Origin: Thorsellia anophelis DSM 18579 | GTDB taxonomy: Bacteria > Pseudomonadota > Gammaproteobacteria > Enterobacterales > Thorselliaceae | NCBI RefSeq assembly: GCF_900111395.1 | Contig: NZ_FOHV01000004.1 | Span: forward strand, 105,257-169,256 | DNA length: 64,000 nucleotides | Direction of reading: 5' to 3' | In this document: positions 41,645 to 53,100 of the stretch, in pieces | Layout: each line of letters begins with the position of its first letter | Position numbering within the stretch: position 1 is the first letter of the stretch | Position numbers and translations under genes: made by a program | The notes under the pieces: generated by a model | Told to the model about the DNA's origin: nothing | Databases searched by the model: none | The model's input: the letters and a program-made list of their open reading frames with translations, nothing else

Positions 41645-42865
41645 ATGTCTTCTCATTATTTAAACAATCAAACTGAGCATTACACAAAGCTACTTGGTAC
41701 GCTTAGAGCTGTCAATACCACGCGTCTTATTTTTTTACTAGCAGGGTTTTCTATGGCTGCATGGGCACCGATTGTTCCATTAATCAAAGATAAATTGACT
41801 CTTAGTGATGATATATTAGGCTTATTATTAATTAGTTTAGCAGTCGGCTCTTTAGCTATGATGCCTTTGGCAGCTTTTTTAATTGAAAAATTAAGCTGTA
41901 AAAAAGTGATTTGTTTGGGCTTTTTAGTTGTCAGTTTGACTTTGCCGCTATTAATGTTTGCTCCTAATCTGATTTTTATGCTGGCAGTATTATTTTGTTT
42001 TGGAGCAGGGCTAGGTTTAGTCGATATTGCAATGAATACCCAAGCGGTATTATTAGAAAAAGCTTCCCCTAAGCCCATTATGTCAAGTATGCATGCTTTT
42101 TGGAGTATTGGAGGAGTAATCGGTTCTACAATTGTAACAACATTATTAGGTATTAAAATTGATCCGTTATTAACCTTATTGATCGCAGTTATTTTAATTA
42201 TTTTTGCATTTGTACCGTTTATTAAAAATTTGCTTCCAAAACAAATTGAACCCTTAGATGAAAATGGTCAGATAAAACCTACAGAAAAAACTCCTTTTAT
42301 TGTACTCCCGAAAGGAATTGTTTTATTGATAGGGATACTGTGTTTTATTCTTTTTTTAGCTGAAGGAGCAATGTTAGATTGGAGTGCTATTTATTTAAAT
42401 CAATTTAGAGATGTACCTCTTAATATTAGTGGATCTGGTTTTATTGTATTTTCTATTGCCATGACAGTGGGACGCCTTACCGGTGATTGGGTGGTTGCTA
42501 GCCTAGGGCGGTTTAAAGTGTTATTTTGGGGAGCTTTACTCTCTGCATTAGGGTATTTATTATTGATTGTTGTACCCATTCATTTTGTCTCTTTTATTGG
42601 TATTACGTTAATCGGAATCGGCGCTTCGAATGCTGTGCCTATTTTATTTACTGCAGCTGGTAATCAAAAAGAGATGCCTGCACATCTCGCAATTGCAGCT
42701 GTAGCTATGGTAGGGTATGGTGGTATGTTGATTGGCCCTGCTGCGATTGGATTTATTTCTAATCAAATTGGATTAGATAAGGCTTTTTTCCTTATTTCTT
42801 CTTTGTTGCTTATCGTTGTTTTGTGCAGTAAAAAAGTGACAAGTACAGTAACAAAAAATGAGTAA
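41645..42865 (+). CDS. MFS transporter (YbjJ-like)
   Basis: A 406-residue major-facilitator protein with about twelve hydrophobic segments, beginning TRLIFLLAGFSMAAWAPIVP and containing the family loops SPKPIMSSMHAFWSIGGVIG and LTGDWVVASLGRFKVLFWG. The chosen ATG has GAGG five bases upstream. It resembles the YbjJ/inner-membrane-protein subgroup of sugar or drug transporters; its substrate cannot be told from sequence alone. It precedes malT by 75 bases on the same strand. Confidence 0.75.
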   Translation: MSSHYLNNQTEHYTKLLGTLRAVNTTRLIFLLAGFSMAAWAPIVPLIKDKLTLSDDILGLLLISLAVGSLAMMPLAAFLIEKLSCKKVICLGFLVVSLTLPLLMFAPNLIFMLAVLFCFGAGLGLVDIAMNTQAVLLEKASPKPIMSSMHAFWSIGGVIGSTIVTTLLGIKIDPLLTLLIAVILIIFAFVPFIKNLLPKQIEPLDENGQIKPTEKTPFIVLPKGIVLLIGILCFILFLAEGAMLDWSAIYLNQFRDVPLNISGSGFIVFSIAMTVGRLTGDWVVASLGRFKVLFWGALLSALGYLLLIVVPIHFVSFIGITLIGIGASNAVPILFTAAGNQKEMPAHLAIAAVAMVGYGGMLIGPAAIGFISNQIGLDKAFFLISSLLLIVVLCSKKVTSTVTKNE

Positions 42866-42940
42866 GTAGAAAAAGTTAAACACATTAAAAAGCTAACTTC
42901 TTAAGATAACGATAAAATTAGGTAATATCTGAAAATAAGC

Positions 42941-45817
42941 ATGCTAATACCGTCTAAAACAACAAAACCACTTGCACCTGCAAATACAATTACCCGCCAA
43001 AGGTTAATTGAATTGTTAGAGTCAAAAAAACGCAGCGACTTGATTCTTTTACAAGCACCCGCAGGATTTGGAAAAACAACATTAATTTCTCAGTGGGTCA
43101 AAACATTAAATCAAATAGGCTGGTATGCTTTAGATGAAAGCGATAATCAAGTTGAACAATTTGCGAGTTATTTCATTAGTGCGATTATAGATGCCACGCA
43201 AGGGGCAATCAACAAAACAGCAGCATTAGTGACTAAGCATCAGTATGCCTCGTTAAATGCACTTTTTGCACAACTTTTTGTTGAGTTAACGGAAGTGAGT
43301 GGGCCTGTCTATTTGGTTTTAGATGATTATCATCTTATCACGAATGATGAGATTCATGGGGCAATTCGGTTTTTTTTAAGGCATAAGCCGGCACATATAA
43401 CCTTAGTGATGCTGACTCGGACATCCCCTCCTATAGGAATTGCTAAGTTGAGGGTAAGGGGGACCTTACTTGAATTAACTCACCAACAACTAGCATTTAC
43501 TCCGGAAGAAACCACGCTTTTTTTAAATCAACAGTTTCAGACCAATTTACCTATTTCGTCAATTAAACCAGTGTGTGATTCAGTCGATGGCTGGCCAACT
43601 GCATTGCAACTTATCGCCATAAAAGCTCAAACAGAACAGATATCGATAGATAAAATTGAAACACATTTATCAAATGCACTAGTCGATAGCCCAATTGGTG
43701 AGACATATCTAAGTGATTATTTGTATGAAGAGGTTTTTGAACCATTAGCCAGCGAGATAAAACATTATCTCATGTGCGCATCGATTTTAACCGTTATGTC
43801 AAATGAGCTCTGTAAGCGATTAGTTACTGTCACTTTGACGGATAATAAGGAAAAAAATCAAGCACGCATAGGCTATCAAGCTGAACTTATCTCTTCTATA
43901 TCTTTAGAATCGCTAGAGCAGCAAGGGTTATTTATTTATCGTAAAGCCTCTTATGAAGATAAAAACGCTACACAGAAACAAACAGGAATGAATGAAACTG
44001 ATTGGTTTGGATTTCATCCCCTATTTGCTTCTTTTTTGCAAAAACAAGCAATCAAACGAATCCCAGATTTTATTGAGCAATTACATATCATAGCAGCGCA
44101 ATTTTGGCTTGAAATTAATGTGCCACTTGAGGCTATCATGCATGCAAAGCAGGCCGCTGAACCTGAATTATTGATAACTATCATGCAAGAACATGCTTGG
44201 GATTTTTTTCACAAGAGTAAATTGACATTATTAGAATCTTGCTTCAAACGTTTATCGCCATCTGAACTAATTGGCTATTCTGATTTGGTTCTTTTAAATG
44301 CATGGTTAGCACAAAGTCAACATAGATATGATACGGTCGGTCAAATTTTAAATGAAGCTGATGCAAAGCGTAAAGAGCTTGGCATACAATTGGACAAACA
44401 AGCTCAAGGGTGTGTTGATGCATTAAGGGCTCAAGTGGCTATTAATCTAGGCGAAGTAAAACTGGCACGGAAATTTGCTCATGATGCATTAGAGAAGCTT
44501 GATATCGAACTTGAACATCCTAATTTAATTGATAAAACAGGGTTGATATCGCTTGTGACATTTAGTCGAATAGTATCTCACTCAGTGATAGGTGAAGTAT
44601 ACCACTGTGAAGGACAGTTAACGGCTGCGCTTTTGAGTATGCAAGAAACGATTGTATTGGCTAAAAAGCACCAAACTCACCATTATGTCCTTTGGTCTAT
44701 CATTCAACAAAGTGAAATTCTGATGGCTCAGGGGCACCTAGAGTTAGCTTATGATTTGCAAACGGCTGGATTTGAATATATCCATGAGTTTTATTTAGAA
44801 CAATTACCATTACATGAATTTTTATTACGCATCAGGGCCCAATTATTACTCTCCTTAGGTAAAATTGATGAGGCTGAATCAGCAGCAAGACAGGGGCTTT
44901 TAGTACTCAGTCATTATCAACCTCAAAAGCAACTCCAGTGCTTAGCGATTTTAGCACGGTGCGGTCTTGTAAGGGGCGCGCTGAATCATGCACAAACGAT
45001 ACTACTAAGGTGTGAATCTTTAATACAAAGTGATTTTTATCACCAAGATTGGGTACATAATGTTGACAAAGCACGGGTAATATTTTGGCAGTTAAGCCAA
45101 AATACAATTGCAGCAAATAATTGGTTACTCAATCAAACAACCTTTATTGAAAAAGCTGGAAATCATTTCACGCAGGGCCAATCCCAAAATATTGTGAGAG
45201 CAATGATCTTAGTTGGTAAGTATGAAGAAGCAAATACCATTTTAGATGAACTTCTTAATTTCGCCAGTAAAAACAAATTAGTGAGTGATCTTAATCGAAA
45301 TTATATTCTACAGGTACTGCTTTATTATAAAACTGGCCAAGTAGAGCTTGCAAAGCAATCTTTAATTTATGCTCTTGAACTAGGAGTGAAAACAGGGTTT
45401 AGGAGTGAGTTTATTATTGAAGGTGAGCTGATGCTTGAGATGTTAAATTCGATTACTCAAACATCAAACAGTATGAAAATAATAGAGAAAGATACTCAAA
45501 CATTTGCCTTGTCATTAAAAATTAAACTAGAAGAAACCTTTACACCAGATATTGTTCAATTCGATGAAACGTTAGTTGAAATGATTTTATCTCATCGAAA
45601 TGTTCCTGAAATACTATTAATTAGCCCTCTTACTATCCGGGAATGGCAAGTACTTGGTTTGATTTACTCCGGTTTAAGCAATGATGATATTTGCAATAAA
45701 ATTGAGGTGGCGATGACAACCTTAAAAACACATATTCGCAATATATATCAAAAGATTAATGTATCGCACAGAGCTGAAGCGATTAGTTTTGCTGAAAACT
45801 TACTCAAATTAAAATGA
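42941..45817 (+). CDS. malT: Maltose-regulon activator MalT
   Basis: Large ATP-dependent activator of the maltose regulon, 958 residues (E. coli 901). It begins MLIPSKTTKPLAP as in E. coli, has Walker A APAGFGKTTLISQW, the DYHLIT STAND-type region, a helical repeat part resembling MalT throughout (LLNAWLAQSQHRYDTVG; PLHEFLLRIRAQLLLSLGK), and the C-terminal LuxR helix-turn-helix LTIREWQVLGLIYSGLSN plus TTLKTHIRNIYQKINVSH. In E. coli it is activated by maltotriose and ATP. No malPQ, malEFG or malK lies in the window. I found no GGAKGA-type MalT boxes before malS by eye. Confidence 0.93.
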   Translation: MLIPSKTTKPLAPANTITRQRLIELLESKKRSDLILLQAPAGFGKTTLISQWVKTLNQIGWYALDESDNQVEQFASYFISAIIDATQGAINKTAALVTKHQYASLNALFAQLFVELTEVSGPVYLVLDDYHLITNDEIHGAIRFFLRHKPAHITLVMLTRTSPPIGIAKLRVRGTLLELTHQQLAFTPEETTLFLNQQFQTNLPISSIKPVCDSVDGWPTALQLIAIKAQTEQISIDKIETHLSNALVDSPIGETYLSDYLYEEVFEPLASEIKHYLMCASILTVMSNELCKRLVTVTLTDNKEKNQARIGYQAELISSISLESLEQQGLFIYRKASYEDKNATQKQTGMNETDWFGFHPLFASFLQKQAIKRIPDFIEQLHIIAAQFWLEINVPLEAIMHAKQAAEPELLITIMQEHAWDFFHKSKLTLLESCFKRLSPSELIGYSDLVLLNAWLAQSQHRYDTVGQILNEADAKRKELGIQLDKQAQGCVDALRAQVAINLGEVKLARKFAHDALEKLDIELEHPNLIDKTGLISLVTFSRIVSHSVIGEVYHCEGQLTAALLSMQETIVLAKKHQTHHYVLWSIIQQSEILMAQGHLELAYDLQTAGFEYIHEFYLEQLPLHEFLLRIRAQLLLSLGKIDEAESAARQGLLVLSHYQPQKQLQCLAILARCGLVRGALNHAQTILLRCESLIQSDFYHQDWVHNVDKARVIFWQLSQNTIAANNWLLNQTTFIEKAGNHFTQGQSQNIVRAMILVGKYEEANTILDELLNFASKNKLVSDLNRNYILQVLLYYKTGQVELAKQSLIYALELGVKTGFRSEFIIEGELMLEMLNSITQTSNSMKIIEKDTQTFALSLKIKLEETFTPDIVQFDETLVEMILSHRNVPEILLISPLTIREWQVLGLIYSGLSNDDICNKIEVAMTTLKTHIRNIYQKINVSHRAEAISFAENLLKLK

Positions 45818-45833
45818 TATCAATTGGATAAAC

Positions 45834-45868
45834 CATAAGCGATTTACGTTTTAGGCAAATCGCTTATG
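45834..45868. terminator. 12-bp hairpin between convergent malT and gltS
   Basis: CATAAGCGATTT pairs perfectly with AAATCGCTTATG around an 11-base loop, midway between the malT stop and the gltS stop. No T-run follows on either strand, so I regard it as a likely shared terminator or 3'-end stabiliser. Confidence 0.5.
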
Positions 45869-45899
45869 AATGTTATGATTAAATCGCGGATTTAAGCCA

Positions 45900-47123
45900 T
45901 TAACTAAATAACGCTATAGCAAAAATGGATAATTTAATTATTAACGCATTTAAAATATCGATTAAAAAAGCACCCACCATCGGTACAATAAAAAATGCCA
46001 TATGAGAAGGACCATACACTTTTGTAACAGCTTGCATGTTTGCAATCGCCGTAGGCGTTGCTCCTAATCCAAATCCGCAATGTCCCGCTGATAACACAGC
46101 CGCATCATAGTTTTTACCCATTACTCTGAATGTGACAAAAATAGCGTAAAATGCCATTAGCATGCCTTGAGCTGCTAGGATAATTAACATAGGTAACGCT
46201 AGATCAGCAATTTCCCATAACCTCAAACGCATTAATGCCATAGCAAGGAAAAAAGATAAGCTCACATTTCCAAGAATGGAAATGGATTTTTCAATCACGG
46301 TATAAATTCCTGTTAATGCTAAAAGATTACTTAACAGTACGCCTGTAAAGAGTATCGTGACAAATGGTGGAAGTTTAAAATAAGGCCCAATCGCAGAGCT
46401 TAAATAATATCCCACACTTAGACAGATAGCGATAAGTATAATCGACTCAGTAAAAGAACGTGTAGATATTGGCCTTGGATCTTGAGGCTTTTCAAATCCA
46501 AGTGGTTGTTGTTTATCATCTGGCACACCTTCTGGTGTTTTGGTGCGAGTCACTAAAAAACGTGCTACAGGTCCACCAATTAAACCACCCATGACTAATC
46601 CAAATGTAGCAGATGCAACAGCAATTTCTGTGGCGCCGGTAATTTTGAACTCGCTGCTGAAAATATTTCCCCAGGAATTAGCTGTAGCGTGCCCACCAGA
46701 AAGCGTAATTGAGCCTGCTAAAAGTCCTATATGAGGGTCTAAACCTAATAGAGAAGCTAAGCTGATACCGAGTATATTTTGTAAAATCAGTAAGCCCAAA
46801 ATCGCAATAACAAAAATAACTAGTTTATCGCCACCATTAGCTAATTTTCGAAGGTCAGCGTTTAAGCCAACTGTTGCAAAAAACATAAACATAAGTGTAT
46901 CTTGCAAGGATTGAACATTAAAAACGATATCATAGTGAGCGAATTTACGGATTACCGTGATAATAAATGCGGCAAGTAAACCTCCAGCTACTGCCTCAGG
47001 GATGGAGTATTTATTTAAGAAAGAAATGTTTTTAACCAGCTTTCGGCCAATGATAAGAACAAAACCTGCAGCAACCAAAGATGCATAGTTATCAAACGTA
47101 ATGGTAGAGAATTCTGTTGGCAT
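45900..47123 (-). CDS. gltS: Sodium/glutamate symporter GltS
   Basis: Inner-membrane sodium-coupled glutamate importer, 407 residues (E. coli 401). It has the inverted two-domain hydrophobic fold with YSIPEAVAGGLLAAF early, the re-entrant loop motifs SGGHATANSWG and AGHCGFGLGATPTAIANM. AAGGA lies before the ATG. It is transcribed towards malT. Identification rests on these conserved loops. Confidence 0.93.
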   Translation of the reverse strand: MPTEFSTITFDNYASLVAAGFVLIIGRKLVKNISFLNKYSIPEAVAGGLLAAFIITVIRKFAHYDIVFNVQSLQDTLMFMFFATVGLNADLRKLANGGDKLVIFVIAILGLLILQNILGISLASLLGLDPHIGLLAGSITLSGGHATANSWGNIFSSEFKITGATEIAVASATFGLVMGGLIGGPVARFLVTRTKTPEGVPDDKQQPLGFEKPQDPRPISTRSFTESIILIAICLSVGYYLSSAIGPYFKLPPFVTILFTGVLLSNLLALTGIYTVIEKSISILGNVSLSFFLAMALMRLRLWEIADLALPMLIILAAQGMLMAFYAIFVTFRVMGKNYDAAVLSAGHCGFGLGATPTAIANMQAVTKVYGPSHMAFFIVPMVGAFLIDILNALIIKLSIFAIALFS

Positions 47124-47679
47124 AATATATCCTTCAGTCGTTCGTAATTAAGTACGATAGAATAAAATGTTATCTAGATAGATGATTTAAAATGATTTCA
47201 TCAGAGTCTTAAATCTAAATAGCGATAGCCTAATTGTAACTTATCTTTATCGCTATGTAATCCTTTTATAAAAACTGATTAAGAAAAGTTATTTAGATGT
47301 TGTTTTAAAATAGGAAAAATAATTTCTGAAAAGACTAAATGTTACTAAAATGTAAAAAAACTAACGCTTTATTCTTAAGATACACTTAGCGTATGGTAAT
47401 CCATATAGCTCAATTTTGCTCTGTTTAAAAGTTATAGATTAGGTCGTGTCTCAATAAATCTCTAGATTTGGGTTAGTTATTTTATCAAGTGGGTTAAACA
47501 TAGATAAAAGAGCTTAAATGCCCTTTTAGTAATAAAATATCCTTTTAGTTGAGCGTTGATTAATTTCGCTGATATGAAAGAACTATGATAGGATAATACA
47601 TGGATCCGCATGCTAAGTTTAATATTCTAGATTCAAAAAATTAGATAAAGCCCCTTAAATTGTATAAGCCGTCTTACTC
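47124..47679 (+). other. Gene-free region between gltS and cydD
   Basis: About 556 AT-rich bases upstream of both divergent genes. A GGTCGTGTCTCAATAA stretch at 47443 resembles the termini of some insertion sequences, but I find no inverted partner. No open frame or strong hairpin stands out. No Shine-Dalgarno is evident before cydD. Confidence 0.35.
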
Positions 47680-49515
47680 ATGCAAAATATGACAACAAAG
47701 AACACAAAAAAAATACAGCAATCCCATTCTTCTAAAATGGTACCTTTAGATAAAGCTCGACAAAAGGTATTACAACGTTGGTTAAAACAAACAGCTTTAT
47801 TTGCAAAGCCTTTGATAAGGCTTAATGCTCTGATTGGATGGCTAATGAGTTTAGCAATTATTGCACAAGCTGGATTGCTGGCTTGGTTATTGCATGAAAT
47901 TATTATCCAAAAAACACATCCAAATCAACTTCTTACAACGATAGGCATGTTATTTGGTGTATTTTTATTAAGAGCAATCCTATTAATTGTAAAAGAAAAA
48001 ATTGGCCAAAAAATTGGGCAACAGATTAGGCAAAGAGTTAGACAGACACTTTTTGAAGAACTCTCTCAAAAAGGGCCTAGCGCTTTTCAAGTTAGATCAG
48101 CAGGAGCTTGGTCCTCAATAATTATTGAGCAAGTTGATAATTTAAATGATTATTACGCGAAGTATCTCCCGCAGATGCAACTTGCTGTTAGCGCACCTTT
48201 ATCCATACTAGTAGCAGTTTTTTGGTTTAACTGGGCAGCAGGGCTGATTTTATTATTAACGGCACCTTTAATTCCAATTTTTATGGCTTTAGTTGGACTT
48301 GGGGCTGCGGATGCGAATAGAAGAAATTTTAGAGCCTTAGCTTTATTAAGTGGATATTTTTTAGATAGACTGAAAGGACTTGATACACTAAGGATATTTC
48401 ATCGAAAAGAACCCGAATTGAAAAAAATAGCTGAAACGAGCCACTATTTTCGCATTCGGACAATGGAAGTATTACGTTTAGCATTTTTGTCCTCAGGGGT
48501 GCTAGAATTTTTTACATCAGTTTCTATTGCATTAATGGCAGTTTATTTTGGATTTAGTTTTTTAGGTGATCTTAATTTTGGGCATTACGGTATGAGTATC
48601 ACGCTCTTTATTGGCTTTTTTTGTCTAATGCTAGCGCCTGAGTTTTACCAACCGCTTAGGGAACTTGGTACTTATTATCATGCAAAGGCACAAGCGATCG
48701 CTGCAGCTGATACACTCATCACCTGTTTATCGGTAGATGAATCAGAAAATAATAAAGCAGGAAAAAATACAAATAGTATAAAAGGAAATTTTGATGCAAT
48801 AATGCATGAAGTTGATTTTACAAATTGGCAATCACTTAGTGCAAAATCACTTAGGGTCAAATCGTTTGATGGTGTTTATTTAACTGAAGCACTTAACTTT
48901 CAAATTAATAGAGGGGATAAAATCGCCCTTATGGGAGAAAGCGGTTCAGGAAAATCCTCACTCATGCAGTGTCTCTTAGGATTTTTACCCTATGAAGGGG
49001 AGATAATTATCGATGGTATTTCAATTCAATATGAGCATGCTGTTCAGTGGCGAAAGCAAATACATTGGCTTGGTCAAAACCCTATTCTACCTGGCGAGAC
49101 AATTGCAGAGAATATAGCTCTAACAAGTGAGCAACCACTTGATGAAAAAAATATGTGGGATGCTTTAGCTAAAGCAAAAGCAGATGAATTTGTTTCGATC
49201 TTACCAGAGCAACATAATACTTTGATAGGCGATAATGCAGTAAGATTATCTGTTGGCCAAGCCCAAAGAATTGCTTTAGCAAAATTATTTTATACCTATC
49301 GTACAGTCTGGTTTTTAGACGAACCCACTGCAAGTTTGGATAAAGAAAATGCAGAAGCGATTATGACATCTGTGCACAATCACACAGCGCTTAATACAAA
49401 TGAAAAGGCAGCATTAGACGTTACATTATTCCTCATCACCCATGACGCAGAAGATGCTAAAAAAATGGATATCATTTGGACTATGCACGAAGGAAAATTA
49501 TTATCCTATTCGTGA
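47680..49515 (+). CDS. cydD: Glutathione/cysteine exporter subunit CydD (short C-terminus)
   Basis: One half of the CydDC heterodimeric ABC exporter, needed for cytochrome bd assembly and periplasmic redox balance. The 611-residue protein has a membrane domain matching E. coli CydD (DNLNDYYAKYLPQMQLAVS, MALVGLGAADANRRNF, RTMEVLRLAFLSSGVLEFF) and an ATPase domain with GESGSGKSS, LSVGQAQR and FLDEPTASLD. It ends at EGKLLSYS, about 28 residues short of E. coli CydD, which continues with a post-ATPase tail. A terminator follows at once and no cydC lies downstream. Family assignment is firm; whether the shortened form works is open. Confidence 0.9.
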   Translation: MQNMTTKNTKKIQQSHSSKMVPLDKARQKVLQRWLKQTALFAKPLIRLNALIGWLMSLAIIAQAGLLAWLLHEIIIQKTHPNQLLTTIGMLFGVFLLRAILLIVKEKIGQKIGQQIRQRVRQTLFEELSQKGPSAFQVRSAGAWSSIIIEQVDNLNDYYAKYLPQMQLAVSAPLSILVAVFWFNWAAGLILLLTAPLIPIFMALVGLGAADANRRNFRALALLSGYFLDRLKGLDTLRIFHRKEPELKKIAETSHYFRIRTMEVLRLAFLSSGVLEFFTSVSIALMAVYFGFSFLGDLNFGHYGMSITLFIGFFCLMLAPEFYQPLRELGTYYHAKAQAIAAADTLITCLSVDESENNKAGKNTNSIKGNFDAIMHEVDFTNWQSLSAKSLRVKSFDGVYLTEALNFQINRGDKIALMGESGSGKSSLMQCLLGFLPYEGEIIIDGISIQYEHAVQWRKQIHWLGQNPILPGETIAENIALTSEQPLDEKNMWDALAKAKADEFVSILPEQHNTLIGDNAVRLSVGQAQRIALAKLFYTYRTVWFLDEPTASLDKENAEAIMTSVHNHTALNTNEKAALDVTLFLITHDAEDAKKMDIIWTMHEGKLLSYS

Positions 49516-49521
49516 TGAGTG

Positions 49522-49567
49522 AAAACGAGCAATTTTGAGGTTGTTAAAATAAAAATTGTTCGTTTTT
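49522..49567 (+). terminator. Terminator directly after cydD
   Basis: AAAACGAGCAATTTT pairs with AAAATTGTTCGTTTT (15 bp, one G-T wobble) around a 15-base loop; the 3' arm runs into TTTTT. It starts seven bases after the cydD stop. Confidence 0.65.
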
Positions 49568-50111
49568 AGCCACAGACTCAGTTATTTTAAGGCTTAAGTC
49601 AACCAATTGTAATTTATGTGAGATTTAATCACCACTTCACCATACCCTACACCAGAAAAACACTTTATCCTGTCTCATATAAGCTGTTTTATGTAAATTT
49701 TCGTATAAAGTATCGTTTTGTAATGCGAAATATTTTTGCTTTTTATCTTTTGTGTTAACATATATTACAATAAGTTGCGAAATAATTTCATTTGTCAAAT
49801 TTAACAGCTAATTACATTCTACTGTTTACATGATAACTCTATATTTTAATTAAATTTTTAGATAGTTAGTTACCTATATTTGTTTTTTAATGTTTTACAG
49901 CGATTAAGAATGCCTAAGAGAAGTATTACAAGGACATACTTTGTAATATTTTTAGTGATTTGCTCGTATTGAAACAAGATTTGACGATGTAATCAGCACA
50001 AAAATAGCATTTTTTATTTAATATTATGTTTTATTCACCGTTAGGAATAGAAGGACGTTAGAAGCGATCTCTTTTCATTTTGAAATGAGCGACTTTCAAG
50101 GGAAAATAATT
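49568..50111 (+). other. Long leader region of the autotransporter gene
   Basis: About 540 AT-rich bases between the cydD terminator and the autotransporter start. No credible gene. The length suggests a regulated promoter, but I can name no site. Confidence 0.35.
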
Positions 50112-53100
50112 ATGAATAAAGTTTACCGAATTGTATTTAATAAATCACTAGGAATTTTTCAAGCTGTCTCAGAACTCGCTCAATCAAAAGGCAAATCCAG
50201 TAGTTCACTTGTCGATAAATCTGCATCTATTACCCAACTAATTCAGATGCCATTTCGCCTTTCACTCTTACGGCTATTAACCCTTACGGCTTTGGGAATG
50301 GGAATTAATTTTGGCTTATTTACTGAAGCGCAGGCTGCAGAGTGCGGACCGACAACGAGGACTTACACCTATTGTTTTGTAGGTGAAAATGACACAGGAA
50401 TCGGGAATTGGGGCACATTCGGTAACTGGGTTAATGCCGCGGGTGAACAGGTCGTAATCAAAACTGGTATTGCAACGGATTTTTATTTATTGTCAGGTAC
50501 AGATAAAACATTAATTCTGGATAAGCCAATTATCAATCCAAGTAATAATCAACGTGGTAACCCACTAGGAACATTAGTGATTGAAAAAGGGGCAAGATTA
50601 CGTCATGCCATGGAAGGCTCTGGAACTGGCCACATCTTTGCAGGCAATATCTTAGTAGAAGGTGAGGAAAACGCGCTTTCAACCATTGAGCTCAATACCT
50701 TGATCAATGGCTCGTTACGTCAAAATCTTAAAACCATCACTTTAGGTAATTATAGCCAAATCACTGTGAGTGATACGGTTGGATCTTCAAGTGATAGTCA
50801 TCAAAAAGTTTTGGGTGATGAACAGGGCGTAAAACTCGCAGGACAAAATATTTATTTCAATGCGTTAAATAATGATTCTCTTATATTCAGGTCAGGTCAT
50901 TTTAAATTTAACCAGTTTACCACTGCCAATGACAACACGATTATTGACGGTAAAGCGACGCGTGTCATGAACATTAATAAAGGTGATGCTAACGCGCTCA
51001 ACAGTGATGGAAAAAGTGGCAATGGTACAGTTAGCATTACGGACGATAATTATGCCTATATCGGCCAGTGGAATATTTATGGTGGTACGTTAAAAATATC
51101 AGGTTCTAATAGTTTGGGATATCTCACTCCTGGGCAAAGAGGCAGCGTGGTGTTTGATATTGATGCATCATTAGGTGATTCTTATGGTTTAAATTATGCA
51201 GGTAAAAATTTAGGTATATTAGAATTTTCTGTTGCAAACAGTGTTGCAAACAGTACTGGAACGCATGATTTTGTCACCAAAAATACAAATACATTATTAA
51301 AGTTTGATAGTTACACAAATGGCAGTGATAGAAAATATATTCTTTCAGGCGACATATCTGGAAAAGGCGGTATCTATTATGGTAGTGGTGGTGGAAGAGA
51401 AGGTGTTGAAACTATTTATGAATTAGGTGGTGAACTGAGTTATGAAGGCGATACATATCTTGATATCAAAACAAAGCTAGATTTTAAAAGTAATGACGGG
51501 ATAAGAAATTTAAAAGGTGATTTCTTAGTTGCCGTAGATTCTACCATTCAATTTTCTGGTGATAATAGTTTTTATGGAGACATCTATTATGATTTCAATA
51601 ATATGACTTCAGAAGACCTTAGAAAACCAGAAAATGGTTTTGATTACAAAAAAATGGCCGCTATTCGTTTTGGTGACAGGCAAGATTCTGAAACCATAGT
51701 TAGATCAAATGTCAATATGTATGGTTATACTGATAAAGATATCATTTTGGATGTACTGAACTCAACCTTGACGTTAAATAGTGGTTATGCAGGCAATAAT
51801 TCTAAATTACCCTTTGATATTAGTATGCTAGATGATCAAGGCATCAGAGGTAGCTATGATGGTGTGTATGGGGCAAAATTACTGGATATCTATGGTGATG
51901 GCAATAAAAAGTATGTTTCATCACAGGCTAATTTTGTTCTAAGTGAATTTGATCTTAAAAACCCTGATGATATGTGGCAAATAGAAATGCTCGGTTTAGA
52001 TATAAATTCAACTGTCGAGGAGTGGCAAGCTGCTATCAATCAACTTGCTAAAGACAACCCAAATGGCATGGGTACTGGTTCGACTGTCGTGCTCAATCAA
52101 AATTCTATTATCGGGGCGCCTGGTATCAACGATCCGTTAGAGGATGAAGTGATATTTAACGGGCAATTTGAACCCACCACAAAAGATAAAAGTTTAGGAG
52201 GGCTGACAGGCACCCTCACAGGAAACCAAGCTTATGGGGTGAATTCAACGTTGATAAAAACCGGTGATGGCCGAACAGTTTTAATCAATCCAAATTTGAC
52301 CTTAAGTGATATTGGTGAACCTGAGCTCTTACAGCAGCAATTGAACGTGAACGTCAAAGCAGGCACGCTCGATTGGCGAGTTGATGAGAAATATAATCCA
52401 TTAGTTGATAGTTATAACCCTAATGTGATGGTAGTACAGGGAAATTATCAAACACAAGCTGGTGCAACGACGGCGATATCAAATGCAGCCACCTTCTTGC
52501 GCATCCAAAAACAATACATTGATTTTACGACGGTGGAACACCCTGAAGGCATCTATATACCAGGTTCAGGTGATTTTATTTTAGCGGGTAAAGATAACCC
52601 CGGTACTGATTATGATCCTAGCCTTGATGGGGATCGTGCAACACTCAATATCATTGCTGGTGGCGGTGAACGCCCTGAAATCTACGCTGAAGGGAAAGTC
52701 GATATTCGCGGTGCATTACTTTCAGTGACGGGGGTGGCATCTACACAAGATCCTGAAACGATTTTAAAATCATCGGAAATAGAAGATACTCAATTTACGC
52801 TCATTCATACCAGTGATGGGTTTATTGGTGGGGATTTTGTTGCAGATGAAGATGACACTCAAGATAATTTAAAAGCAGTATTTGCGAATAATAATCGTCC
52901 TGCTGCGTTCGTTGATTATTTAACGGGTGGTGAAGGCAGAATCATTAATTGTAATGTTAATGTGACAACAAATTGCTTAATCGATGCAGATTCAGATTTA
53001 GAAGAAGTCGGTGTTAAGGATACTTCTGTAAATGCACAGGAGTATGTATTAAGTAGCTTGAGCCTTTCATGGGATTATAAGGGCGATTTACCGAGTATTA

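Noticed and set aside
47440-47460. Possible insertion-sequence end (GGTCGTGTCTCAATAA)
   Set aside because: No inverted partner, target duplication or transposase fragment was found.
49514-49541. cydC start after cydD
   Set aside because: The overlapping ATG frame ends after seven codons (MSENEQF) inside a terminator hairpin and does not resemble the start of CydC.
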